Part shown: piece by piece, positions 12,996 to 20,368 of the stretch
Numbering within the stretch: position 1 is the stretch's first letter
Layout of the letters: each line of letters begins with the position of its first letter
Virus record (IMG/VR): IMGVR_UViG_3300020220_000304
Coordinates: 1 to 25,050 of that record
Source of the DNA: a virus
Length of the DNA stretch: 25,050 bases
Strand: one strand, 5' to 3'
Program-made: the position numbers and the translations under genes
The notes under the pieces: model-generated
Told to the model about the DNA's origin: nothing
Seen by the model: the letters and a program-made list of their open reading frames with translations, nothing else
The model's database searches: none

Positions 12996-13592
12996 TTACT
13001 CGTTTGTTTTCTCTACCTTAAACAGTCTATCAAAATTAGCCTTTTCAATGATTTTTCTAATGTGCTTAGAAGCATTGATAATCGGTATTTCGCAATTTCC
13101 TTTATCCAGATATTGTCTAAAAGTCAGCAATAAACCAAGTGCACTATCATCAATTTGTTCTGTATTTTTAAAATCCAAGACTACATCAATGCTTCTATTC
13201 CATATAATGGCTTTAATAAATTTCCATTCAATTTCTGAAACCGTCATATATGTGAATTTTTTACCAATATCAAATATTATGGTTTTTTTGGAAAATTTGG
13301 TTTTTCTCTTAGTGTTTACCAATACGAACTGATACCCTTCTTCTTGTCTAACAAGCTTATAAAAATCACAATTCATGCAACTTGAAAGACCCTCTTCAGT
13401 TTTATTCATACATTTTGTGTTATTAAGTGTCCAGCATAATCTTCCTCCATGTGTTCCTCCATTTATACCTTCTTCTGGATTTACTATAGAAGCAGGACAA
13501 ACTCCTTGCTTTTCAGCATTTTTACCACCTTCTTGTAGTCCACATTGTTTGTATTCCCAGCAATTTAATTTACTACTCTTGAATGCAGTCAT
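12996..13592 (-). CDS. Two-CW domain plus STAS domain protein (198 aa)
   Basis: The N-terminal part (residues about 9-90) has the two-CW arrangement: Cys11-Trp, Cys17, Cys32, GGRLCW with Cys53-Trp, Cys61, then SCMNC (Cys72, Cys75) and FYKLVRQEEG, probably a metal or redox site. Residues about 92-195 are a STAS domain, as in anti-sigma-factor antagonists, with the signature IDDSALGLLL; Ser150 is in the place usually phosphorylated. STAS proteins act as switches that sequester an anti-sigma kinase. A phage copy could therefore rewire a host sigma-factor or stress pathway, but no kinase partner is visible here. The gene is leftward with GGAG 8 bases before the ATG. I know two-CW proteins mainly from deltaproteobacteria, which hints at the host. 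Confidence 0.8.
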   Translation of the reverse strand: MTAFKSSKLNCWEYKQCGLQEGGKNAEKQGVCPASIVNPEEGINGGTHGGRLCWTLNNTKCMNKTEEGLSSCMNCDFYKLVRQEEGYQFVLVNTKRKTKFSKKTIIFDIGKKFTYMTVSEIEWKFIKAIIWNRSIDVVLDFKNTEQIDDSALGLLLTFRQYLDKGNCEIPIINASKHIRKIIEKANFDRLFKVEKTNE

Positions 13593-13655
13593 TTTAAAAT
13601 CTCCAGAGTAACAATTTTTTATTCATTATTTACAAAAAAATTGCAAAAAAAAGCA

Positions 13656-13841
13656 TCAGAAGGCACTAAATAATATGTAGTCCTTTAATGCTTGTTCTGT
13701 GTAAAGGAACTTCCTTTCACTGATTTGAATAAATTTCAATTTTCCAGCTTTTCGCAGTTGTGCAATTCTTCCAAGTGACAAATTCAATTTTTCAGCCACT
13801 TCTTGAGCTGTATAATATTTAACACCAGCAAGTTCAATCAT
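13656..13841 (-). CDS. Small excisionase/MerR-type HTH DNA-binding protein (61 aa)
   Basis: A 61-residue protein with the HTH_17 pattern: YYTAQEVAEKLNLSLGRIAQLRKAGKLKFIQISERKFLYTEQALKDYI, that is a helix-turn-helix followed by the winged 'R.K.F.Y...LKDYI' segment. Such proteins are excisionase-like or small transcription regulators. AGGAG lies 7 bases before the ATG; CATAAATA (13875-13868), one base from the late octamer, lies 27 bases upstream. There is no integrase nearby, so transcription control is likelier than excision. Confidence 0.8.
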   Translation of the reverse strand: MIELAGVKYYTAQEVAEKLNLSLGRIAQLRKAGKLKFIQISERKFLYTEQALKDYILFSAF

Positions 13842-13880
13842 TTCTTATCTCCTATTTTTTTTATCTATATTTATGTATAA

Positions 13881-13908
13881 TTGACATTAGTTTTCAAAAA
13901 CTTACAAT
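13881..13908 (+). promoter_or_regulatory. Promoter for nrdDG
   Basis: Consensus TTGACA (13881-13886), 16-base spacer, TACAAT (13903-13908). A second possible -10, TATAAT at 13876-13881, lies just upstream. Confidence 0.65.
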
Positions 13909-13944
13909 AGAATAACGAGTTTTTTTTGGGCGAAGAATTGTAAA

Positions 13945-15837
13945 ATGACACTAAATAATACAAAAGTCAATTCAACAAAAGAGGCGTATATGGTAAGGCT
14001 AAACCAGACTCAATTGCAAAAAAAGATTTCCTTCATTGAAAAATATATTAAATCATCAAATGCTGCTGAAGGATCTGTCTTCGATGCGAATGCAAATGTC
14101 GAAACAAAAAATATTGCTACTATGGAGGCAGAACTCCATAAAGATATTAACATTCAAATCAATCGTGAACTATTGAGACAAGAAATCGAAAATCTTTACG
14201 GGGCAGAATTGTCTCACGAATATATCAGTCAATTAGAAAAACACGAAATTTATACTCATGATGAGACTTCATTGAAGCCTTATTGTGTTTCTGTATCAAT
14301 GTACCCATTTCTGTTAAATGGTGTTACCGAATTGGGTGGAGAGTCAAAAGCTCCAAAACATCTAGCATCATTTTGTGGTTCGTTTATTAATTTTGTTTAT
14401 GCTACCTCATCTCAATTTGCTGGAGCAGTTGCTACAGTCGAATGGTTGATGTACTTTGATTATTTTTCCAGAAAAGATTTTGGTGATGATTATTTGACAA
14501 CACATAAAAAAGAAATCCAAGAGTCTTTTCAGCATGTCGTGTATTCGTTAAATCAACCGGCCGCAGCTAGAGGCTATCAATCTGTTTTTTGGAATATTTC
14601 TATTTATGATAGACCGTATTTTGAAGCAATGTTCGGTTCTTTTGTTTTTCCAGATTTAGAAGGAACTAGACCATCCTATGAATCACTCGACAAATTACAA
14701 CGGTTTTTCATGAAATGGTTTAACAAGGAAAGAATGGTATCTATTTTGACCTATCCGGTTGTTACCGTTGCATGCTTGACAGATGGAACAACTATGGTTG
14801 ATAAAGATTTTGAAGACCATTTAACACAAGAGTTATCAGAAGGAAATTCTTTCTTTATTTTTATGAGCAAAAATGCGTATGCTTTGTCAAGTTGCTGTAG
14901 ATTGAAAAATGATGTTTCAGATCAAATCAATGAGTTTAGTTATTCATTAGGTGCTGGTGGAGTAGCAACCGGTTCTATCAACGTAATTACAATCAATCTC
15001 AATAGATTGATTCAAAATGCTGTAAGAAATGACCAAGATATTTTTGAAGCTGTAAGAGAACAAACTCATAAAATCCACAAATATCAGATTGCTTACAGAC
15101 ATCTAATAGAAAGGTATAAAAAAGAAGGGTTATTACCCGTATATGATGCAGGTTTCATTTTCATCGATAAACAATTTTTGACTGTTGGTATTAACGGTTT
15201 GGTTGAAGCAGCTGAGTCTTTGGGTTTAGAAATTAGTGTGAACACTGCTTATATGGAGTTTTCGTCGAAATTACTCAAAACCATTTCTGATGAAAACAAA
15301 AGAATGGCATCTGTTACCAAATATAAGTTTAATACTGAATTTGTTCCAGCAGAAAACTTAGGTGTTAAAAACGCAATGTGGGACAAGAAAGACGGTTATA
15401 AAGTTAATCGTGATTGCTATAATTCCTATATGTATCTTGTGGAAGATGATACTATTTCTGTTACAGAAAAGTTCCAACTTCACGGTAAAGAATTTATGCA
15501 ATATCTTGATGGTGGTAGTGCTTACCATTGTAATTTAGAAGAGACTCCGACAAAAGAAGCATTTAAGAAGTTACTTGATGTTGCTGCTATTGAAGGTTGT
15601 GATTATTGGTGTGTTAATGTAAAGATTACAATTTGTAATGAATGCAATAACATTGATAAGAAAACTTTGTATATTTGTCCAAAATGCATGTCTAAAAACA
15701 TTGATCATGGAACAAGAATCATTGGATATTTGAAAAGAGTTTCTGCCTTTAGTGAAGCAAGACAAAAAGAACATAAGCTAAGATATTATGATAAACAAAA
15801 TAAGAGATGTAATGTAACATCATCGATATGTAATTAA
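13945..15837 (+). CDS. nrdD: Anaerobic (class III) ribonucleoside-triphosphate reductase
   Basis: NrdD reduces NTPs to dNTPs without oxygen, using a glycyl radical made by NrdG. The 630 residues hold the family features: LKPYC and GG.SKAPKHLASFCGSFINFVYATSSQFAGAVA in the first third, SCCRL with Cys317/Cys318 (thiyl-radical cysteine region), and the C-terminal zinc site Cys564, Cys567, Cys578, Cys581 followed by RIIGYLKR, in which Gly594 is the radical glycine. There is no N-terminal ATP-cone, so allosteric activity control is reduced, as in the T4 enzyme. The start may instead be the ATG at 13990, which has the better ribosome site (GAGG 5 bases upstream) and would drop 15 polar residues. nrdG follows 10 bases downstream. 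The gene pair implies growth in an anaerobic host. Confidence 0.95.
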   Translation: MTLNNTKVNSTKEAYMVRLNQTQLQKKISFIEKYIKSSNAAEGSVFDANANVETKNIATMEAELHKDINIQINRELLRQEIENLYGAELSHEYISQLEKHEIYTHDETSLKPYCVSVSMYPFLLNGVTELGGESKAPKHLASFCGSFINFVYATSSQFAGAVATVEWLMYFDYFSRKDFGDDYLTTHKKEIQESFQHVVYSLNQPAAARGYQSVFWNISIYDRPYFEAMFGSFVFPDLEGTRPSYESLDKLQRFFMKWFNKERMVSILTYPVVTVACLTDGTTMVDKDFEDHLTQELSEGNSFFIFMSKNAYALSSCCRLKNDVSDQINEFSYSLGAGGVATGSINVITINLNRLIQNAVRNDQDIFEAVREQTHKIHKYQIAYRHLIERYKKEGLLPVYDAGFIFIDKQFLTVGINGLVEAAESLGLEISVNTAYMEFSSKLLKTISDENKRMASVTKYKFNTEFVPAENLGVKNAMWDKKDGYKVNRDCYNSYMYLVEDDTISVTEKFQLHGKEFMQYLDGGSAYHCNLEETPTKEAFKKLLDVAAIEGCDYWCVNVKITICNECNNIDKKTLYICPKCMSKNIDHGTRIIGYLKRVSAFSEARQKEHKLRYYDKQNKRCNVTSSICN

Positions 15838-15847
15838 AGTAAGTACA

Positions 15848-16309
15848 ATGAACATATATTATTCACATCCACAACAAACATTTCAGGATGTGCCAGGAGA
15901 GATTTCCCTGGCACTATCCATTTCTGGTTGTCCACTCAGATGCAAAGGTTGTCACAGTACCGAAACATATCCTCCAGATTACGGTACTGAATTGACAATT
16001 GCTGAATTGCAAAGACTTTTGAAAAAATTCAAACATACTTCTTGTGTGTTATTCTTTGGTGGCGATTGGAACATGGAAGCATTAACTCCACTAATGGAAT
16101 ATGTCAAAAGTTTACATCTAAAGGTATGTTTATATACCGGAAGAAACCTTTCGTACTTTCCACAAGATTTTGTATGGTCGTTAGATTATCTCAAGACGGG
16201 GGCTTTTGTAGAGAATTTGGGATCATTAAAAAATCCAAACACGAATCAAAGGTTTTTTGAAATTATTGACCACAAACTCATTGAAAAAACACAGGTTTTT
16301 TGTTATTAA
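15848..16309 (+). CDS. nrdG: Class III ribonucleotide reductase activating protein (radical SAM)
   Basis: A 153-residue radical-SAM activase that installs the glycyl radical on NrdD. The [4Fe-4S]/SAM motif CPLRCKGC (Cys28, Cys32, Cys35) and the following GGDW stretch (matching the SAM-binding GG motif) are intact, and the length agrees with NrdG of other phages and bacteria (about 154-175). It lies directly behind nrdD and is surely cotranscribed. Its 3' end is convergent with the leftward gene at 16317, only 7 bases away, with no strong terminator between. Confidence 0.95.
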   Translation: MNIYYSHPQQTFQDVPGEISLALSISGCPLRCKGCHSTETYPPDYGTELTIAELQRLLKKFKHTSCVLFFGGDWNMEALTPLMEYVKSLHLKVCLYTGRNLSYFPQDFVWSLDYLKTGAFVENLGSLKNPNTNQRFFEIIDHKLIEKTQVFCY

Positions 16310-16316
16310 ATCGGGG

Positions 16317-16778
16317 TTATAGAGGAAAAGGCTTATTCTCAGTTGTGATTTTTAGCAAGTCATTCTGATGAGTTGCGACAAACTTGTCGGTGTGTACCTC
16401 AACCATAATGCTCCAACCACCATCAACATGAGTACAGTAAATCATTACAACGCTGGCGTAAAGTCTTTTATCGCGACAAATGAAATGAGCCTCATCTGCG
16501 CCAAGGCCATCATAATTGATTACATGGTAATTAGTGAGAAAAGTTGTTCCATCAAGTTGTTTGACCAACTTCTGGAATATTTCGGCGCATTTCTCTTTAT
16601 CATAAAACTCAATCCATGCGTTAATATCAGAAACCACGGTAATTGGTTTCAGTCCATGTATCATAGCAGCATGATCAACCAATGTCACTAATGTATCTCT
16701 GGAACAAGCGTACATTGCGTCATCTTCATCAGTCAATTCAAATTCTTTTATATCTTCAATATTTATAGTCATTATCAT
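16317..16778 (-). CDS. Unknown protein (about 153 aa)
   Basis: The open frame starts at 16811, but the ribosome site AGGAGAAGG (16788-16780) lies inside it, so translation should start at the ATG at 16778 or 16772 (MTINIEDIKEFEL). The protein has an acidic start, a helical middle (DAMYACSRDTLVTLVDHAAMIHG) and a beta-rich second half with FICRDKRLYASVVMIYC and GGWSIMVEVHTDKFVATH. No family is recognised. GATAAATA (16809-16802, one base from the late octamer) is a possible promoter, and it is downstream of the two tRNA genes on the same strand. Confidence 0.65.
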   Translation of the reverse strand: MIMTINIEDIKEFELTDEDDAMYACSRDTLVTLVDHAAMIHGLKPITVVSDINAWIEFYDKEKCAEIFQKLVKQLDGTTFLTNYHVINYDGLGADEAHFICRDKRLYASVVMIYCTHVDGGWSIMVEVHTDKFVATHQNDLLKITTENKPFPL

Positions 16779-16829
16779 CCTTCTCCTAGTAGGGTATATG
16801 ATATTTATCATATCTGTGGAGAAAAAAAT

Positions 16830-16905
16830 TGGCTCCCATTCAGGGACTCGAACCCCGGACCCAGGCGTTAACAGCGCCTTGCTCTGCCAACTGAGCTAAA
16901 TGGGA
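16830..16905 (-). tRNA. tRNA-Asn (GTT)
   Basis: 76 bases including an encoded CCA (16832-16830). The acceptor TCCCATT/AATGGGA is perfect, the D arm is TAGCTCAGTTGGCAGAGCA, the anticodon loop CTGTTAA is on an AGGCG/CGCCT stem, and the T arm CGGGG-TTCGAAC-CCCTG is intact. It reads AAC/AAT, among the commonest codons in this A/T-rich genome. Confidence 0.95.
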
Positions 16906-16913
16906 ACAAAATA

Positions 16914-16989
16914 TGGAGCCCGCAGGAGGACTTGAACCCCCCACCTGCTGCTTACAAGGCAGCTGCTCTACCAGATGAGCTATGCGGGC
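16914..16989 (-). tRNA. tRNA-Thr (TGT)
   Basis: 76 bases with encoded CCA (16916-16914). Acceptor GCCCGCA/TGCGGGC, anticodon loop CTTGTAA on a GCTGC/GCAGC stem, and a T loop TTCAAGT. It reads ACA, favoured in the A-rich genes. It is 8 bases before tRNA-Asn, and the two are cotranscribed from the promoter at 17114-17141. Confidence 0.95.
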
Positions 16990-17113
16990 ATTGTGTGGTA
17001 AACTGGATCCACCTCTCACATTTGTTAATGCCAGCTAAAGAAACTTTAGATAGTCATCCTCCCGAGTATGAAAGATATTGTTATTTATGCCTCTTTCTAA
17101 GAGTCATATCTAT

Positions 17114-17141
17114 ATTATACAATCTTTTTTTACATTTGCAA
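17114..17141 (-). promoter_or_regulatory. Promoter of the tRNA pair
   Basis: On -: TTGCAA (17141-17136), 16-base spacer, TATAAT (17119-17114). The same TTGCAA-16-TATAAT design is used for the RNA ligase C-piece. The stretch from 17110 to 16990 has no gene; it holds only a small hairpin CTAAAG-AAA-CTTTAG (17035-17049). Confidence 0.65.
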
Positions 17142-17149
17142 GGAAAAAA

Positions 17150-17398
17150 TTAGAGAATCCCCATTTTTTCTAATTTTTCTAGCTCAACCAGCAAACTTTC
17201 GGTCGTCAGACCTTGTTTTCCTTCTCTTCTTGCGAGTTCCTCTCTGGCCAAATTGTTTACTCGGAATATCATCATGAGATCGTCATATTTGGCTTCAGTT
17301 TCCGGATCCATATCGGCAGCCCAGATTTCATGATCAGACGCTTTACCATCAACCATTGCAAATGGACCTTTGCCTCTTAATTTTTCAATGTCTGTCAT
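17150..17398 (-). CDS. Unknown small helical protein (82 aa)
   Basis: An 82-residue acidic protein (MTDIEKLRGKGPFAMVDGKASDHE...) with two predicted helices rich in Arg/Glu/Leu (about residues 35-60 and 65-80). AAAGGAG lies 7 bases before the ATG and an extended -10 TATAAT at 17422-17417. No family is recognised. It is followed on - by the tRNA promoter. Confidence 0.65.
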   Translation of the reverse strand: MTDIEKLRGKGPFAMVDGKASDHEIWAADMDPETEAKYDDLMMIFRVNNLAREELARREGKQGLTTESLLVELEKLEKMGIL

Positions 17399-17416
17399 TA
17401 TCTTCTCCTTTACTAT

Positions 17417-17425
17417 ATTATATCA
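17417..17425 (-). promoter_or_regulatory. Extended -10 promoter
   Basis: TGA-TATAAT on -, after TTTTTTG, about 19 bases before the ATG at 17398. No clear -35. Confidence 0.5.
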
Positions 17426-17447
17426 CAAAAAATTCACAAAGTCGAAA

Positions 17448-19379
17448 TTATTTTTGAGCATTCAGATAAGCGTGGGTTCTGCTAAGATCCTTCATGTCAA
17501 GCTCACCCTCCCACTCTAAACTATTCTCCATACCAAGAAATAACATTGGTATAACTGAATAACCTTTAACGTCCTTCATCGCATTCAAACTCAATAGCGC
17601 CTTATATGAAATTGCATATTTTGTACCGCTTCTGGTAGCACCAACAGGTTTGAAGTTTTTTACAGCAACGTCTTCAGGTAATGTCTTGAATTTTTTTGGA
17701 TTATCATAAGTCATTTGAAATTCGATCGAACAGTTACCAAACAACAATGGTATTATTTTTTCAGCTTCAGGAGTTTTACCTTTAGCAACAAGGTCAATCA
17801 AGTTTTGAATTTCTTTAGTCATTGTCTTAGTATTTTTCTTAATATGGTCTGCAATAATTGGACCATCTTTATTTCCCAATGCCATCAAAACTGATCCAGA
17901 TACTCCATCCATCCATTGTGAAATTTTTTCAATTTGTTCGTAATTCTTTGGAACAAAACCATATCTAAACCAAGCATATCCACCAACATCAATATTAGCT
18001 AATAAATCTACTTTTTTAACATCGATGGCTTTGTATAACTCTAATGATCTTCTAAACAATTCTTTGTTAATACCACTACTTTGTGAAGCAGCCGGAATTT
18101 GAACAAAATCGGTATGAGCCTCTCTATTACCCTTATCATATCCTCTAATAACATATGCAAGATTTAATACATCACTATGTCCTGGATCAGCATCTTTAAC
18201 ACTGTTATCTACATCAACATACATATCACCATACTTATCTTTACCTGCAGAAATTCGCATTTGTGACCAAAATAATCTAAGGGCATTTAATTGAAGTTTA
18301 CCACCATTTTTTTTATCTGGTCTTTCAACTTTTACATTATCTATAGATTTCAAAATATCACTAACAAATTGAGTAGCGAAATTTGCATCGTAATTATTAC
18401 CATACTGCTTAACCTGATCATCATAAAATTTCGTAATAAAAGCATTTACTTCTTTATTAATAGCTGCATTATCGCCTTGTAAATTAACGTGAAATATATC
18501 AGCAGTTTTATTACTAGTCAACATTTTCTTTATTTCTAAAGATGTTTCTGGTGGTTTTGTTTTAGCAGCAATGATTGCATCAGTATTTTCTAAAGCCTTT
18601 TTAACTTCTGTAATAGTTTGTTTAGCCAATTTTTCTTTTACTGGATCAGATTTATCTTCTTCTGCGGCTAATGATGTAGCGGGTGGTGGTACAGCAGGTT
18701 CTGGTATAACTGCTGGTGGTGGAACTGATACGGTAGGTATAACAGGTTCTGGTATAACTGGTGCAGCCACATGTGGTACATCTTGCACAATAGGTTTTGG
18801 TGGCATTAATGGTGGTTCTGGCACTGCAACTGTTGGTTGGGCCGCTTGTGCTACTTCACCAGCTTGATCTACCATAGCCTCAAAACCAATTATAAAACCT
18901 TTAATAACATTTTTATCAGGACCAGTAAGATTCAATTCAGTATTTGATAATAAACCTTTACCAATAGCAACAACAGCTGCTCTCTTTGCTGATACTGTAG
19001 ATGCTCCACCGCTAGCAAATGCTGAAGCAATTGTAGTGCTTTTTCTTAATAAAGCATTATCTTTAGTCATTGGTAATAACAAATCTAATAATGCAACAAA
19101 GAAACTTTTCTTTTCAGCTATTGATGGATTTTTACCATCTTGCAGTGCTTTATTAACAGTATTAAAATATGTTTGTAGTTTTTTAACAGCAGCTTGATCT
19201 TGCCCAGTAATCATATTGGAAACCAATCCTCTATTACTGGTTTGTGGTATTTGTTGGTCCGGATTAGTAATCATCATCAATCTGAACAAATTACCGGCAT
19301 CTGAATACTTTTTATAATCAGCCGCATCAATAACAGCACCTTCAATCTGTTCGTGTAAAATTTCTGTTAATCTACCCAT
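17448..19379 (-). CDS. Large Pro-rich, probably virion-associated protein (643 aa)
   Basis: A 643-residue protein in three parts. Residues 1-180 are helical and begin MGRLTEILHE-QIEGAV, a short amphipathic leader ending in LHE like the capsid-targeting leaders suspected for the genes at 10037 and 10725. Residues about 180-240 are a low-complexity Pro/Val/Glu/Ala linker (repeats of the type VIPEPAVPPP). Residues 250-643 form a large mixed domain containing LLANIDVGGYAWFRYGFVP and LLFGNCSIEFQMTYDNPKKF. I do not recognise the domain with certainty; the GGYAW.RYGF segment might belong to an enzyme fold carried in the head. GGAG stands 6 bases before the ATG, and a late-type octamer 47 bases upstream. 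A structural or injected internal protein is a reasonable inference. Confidence 0.7.
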   Translation of the reverse strand: MGRLTEILHEQIEGAVIDAADYKKYSDAGNLFRLMMITNPDQQIPQTSNRGLVSNMITGQDQAAVKKLQTYFNTVNKALQDGKNPSIAEKKSFFVALLDLLLPMTKDNALLRKSTTIASAFASGGASTVSAKRAAVVAIGKGLLSNTELNLTGPDKNVIKGFIIGFEAMVDQAGEVAQAAQPTVAVPEPPLMPPKPIVQDVPHVAAPVIPEPVIPTVSVPPPAVIPEPAVPPPATSLAAEEDKSDPVKEKLAKQTITEVKKALENTDAIIAAKTKPPETSLEIKKMLTSNKTADIFHVNLQGDNAAINKEVNAFITKFYDDQVKQYGNNYDANFATQFVSDILKSIDNVKVERPDKKNGGKLQLNALRLFWSQMRISAGKDKYGDMYVDVDNSVKDADPGHSDVLNLAYVIRGYDKGNREAHTDFVQIPAASQSSGINKELFRRSLELYKAIDVKKVDLLANIDVGGYAWFRYGFVPKNYEQIEKISQWMDGVSGSVLMALGNKDGPIIADHIKKNTKTMTKEIQNLIDLVAKGKTPEAEKIIPLLFGNCSIEFQMTYDNPKKFKTLPEDVAVKNFKPVGATRSGTKYAISYKALLSLNAMKDVKGYSVIPMLFLGMENSLEWEGELDMKDLSRTHAYLNAQK

Positions 19380-19425
19380 GGTTCACTCCATAATTAACAA
19401 TTTAGGTTTTTAATATTATAGAGTA

Positions 19426-19433
19426 TATTTATA
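19426..19433 (-). promoter_or_regulatory. T4-late-type promoter octamer
   Basis: TATAAATA on -, overlapping the stop of the gene at 19429 and 47 bases before the ATG of the 643-residue protein. Confidence 0.5.
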
Positions 19434-19734
19434 TTGATGGTAAATTAAAATTTAGAGAACTATTATGAGCAATTATTTCATAATTATCATCTTTTCTATT
19501 ATATGCAACACTTAAAACGAATGGATTACCTTTATATTTTAGATTAGGTAAAAAACCAACAATTCTTCTAAATACATCTTCAGTAACTAAACTTGAAAAA
19601 TCTGTAGCTGTATAGGTATGTTGTATAAAATATTCTTCTGATTGAATAACTCTTGAATCAAGATATATTTTTCTTAAAATCTTACCAATTGTTTCATCAG
19701 TAATGGTTCTATCTGGTGTTGGTTTGAACGCCAT
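19429..19734 (-). CDS. Unknown phage protein (101 aa)
   Basis: A 101-residue protein (MAFKPTPDRTITDETIGKILRK...) with a helical first half and a second half that looks beta-rich (NPFVLSVAYNRKDDNYEIIAHNSSLNFNL). GGAG lies 7-8 bases before the ATG. It precedes the 643-residue gene on the same strand by 49 bases, so the two may be linked in assembly. No motif is recognised. Confidence 0.65.
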   Translation of the reverse strand: MAFKPTPDRTITDETIGKILRKIYLDSRVIQSEEYFIQHTYTATDFSSLVTEDVFRRIVGFLPNLKYKGNPFVLSVAYNRKDDNYEIIAHNSSLNFNLPSI

Positions 19735-19790
19735 TTATTTTCTCCGGTAAATAAAATAATTATTCTACAATAAAAGTTTTCAAGATTTTT

Positions 19791-19819
19791 TTGTATTTTT
19801 TATAACAATTTGATATAAT
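19791..19819 (+). promoter_or_regulatory. Promoter of the Cys-rich protein/cREC operon
   Basis: TTGTAT (19791-19796), 17-base spacer, TGA-TATAAT (TATAAT 19814-19819). Confidence 0.65.
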
Positions 19820-19861
19820 AATTCAATTCAACAAAATTTCTCTAACTCAAGGACACATCAG

Positions 19862-20050
19862 ATGACACTTCCATTTTGCCGAGCCGGCAACCCGTTCTAT
19901 GATAAACATTGCAGCAAATGCTCACAACGAGTCCTGGCCGACGAAACCATTCCTGTTGATCGGGCGTGTGACAAAGAATTCGTTATCCCTGAAAATTTTC
20001 CCTGTCCCGGATTTGAAGCCGGAAATCCCACAAAGGTGAATCAACCGTGA
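19862..20050 (+). CDS. Small Cys-containing protein coupled to cREC (62 aa)
   Basis: A 62-residue protein with five Cys: one at residue 6 (FCRAG), a CSKC pair (about 17-20), and two in ACDKE and FPCPG. It may bind zinc, but the spacing is not a textbook zinc ribbon. The stop overlaps the GTG start of the cREC gene (GTGA at 20047-20050), so both are translated together and probably work together. It has G/C-richer codon use like cREC. The function is unknown. Confidence 0.65.
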   Translation: MTLPFCRAGNPFYDKHCSKCSQRVLADETIPVDRACDKEFVIPENFPCPGFEAGNPTKVNQP

Positions 20051-20358
20051 CCATTGCTATTTATCTCGATGACATCAGAGTGCCCAAAACGGATGACTGG
20101 AAGTGGATCGTTCTCCGTTCGTCTGCTGAGGCCATCGAGTACGTTAAGAACCATGGTCTGCCCATTTTTGCATCATTTGATCATGATTTATCTGATGATG
20201 ATACCACGATGATTTTCTTACATTGGTTGATCAACCATGATCTTGACAATGGTGGGACGATCATTCCTACCAACTTCACATGGTTTACACACTCTGCAAA
20301 CCCAGTTGGAGTGAAAAATATCGATGGTCTCCTGACTTCCTACATGAAATCTAAGTAA
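20047..20358 (+). CDS. cREC-family protein (cyclic-phosphate processing receiver domain)
   Basis: A 103-residue single-domain protein with the family signature IYLDDIRVP (Asp8, Asp9), FASFDHDLSDD (Asp45, His46, Asp47), a Thr at 53-54 and THSANPVGVKNI (His82 to Asn91). This is the receiver-like cREC family that Burroughs and Aravind linked to processing of cyclic-phosphate ends in RNA-repair and conflict systems; the activity is predicted, not proven, in that work as I recall it. The start is GTG, overlapping the upstream stop. It stops at TAA 20356-20358; 10 bases on lies the convergent GIY-YIG gene, and beyond that a diverged second copy of the last codons of this gene (21226-21273). Confidence 0.8.
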   Translation: MTIAIYLDDIRVPKTDDWKWIVLRSSAEAIEYVKNHGLPIFASFDHDLSDDDTTMIFLHWLINHDLDNGGTIIPTNFTWFTHSANPVGVKNIDGLLTSYMKSK

Positions 20359-20368
20359 AATATAGAAC

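Noticed and set aside
16932-17153. Open frame on + across tRNA-Thr
   Set aside because: It overlaps an unmistakable tRNA on - and has no ribosome site.
18571-18867. Open frame on + rich in Gly/Thr/Ala opposite the Pro-rich linker
   Set aside because: Gly-rich antisense of a Pro-rich segment; no promoter or ribosome site, and the gene on - is clearly real.
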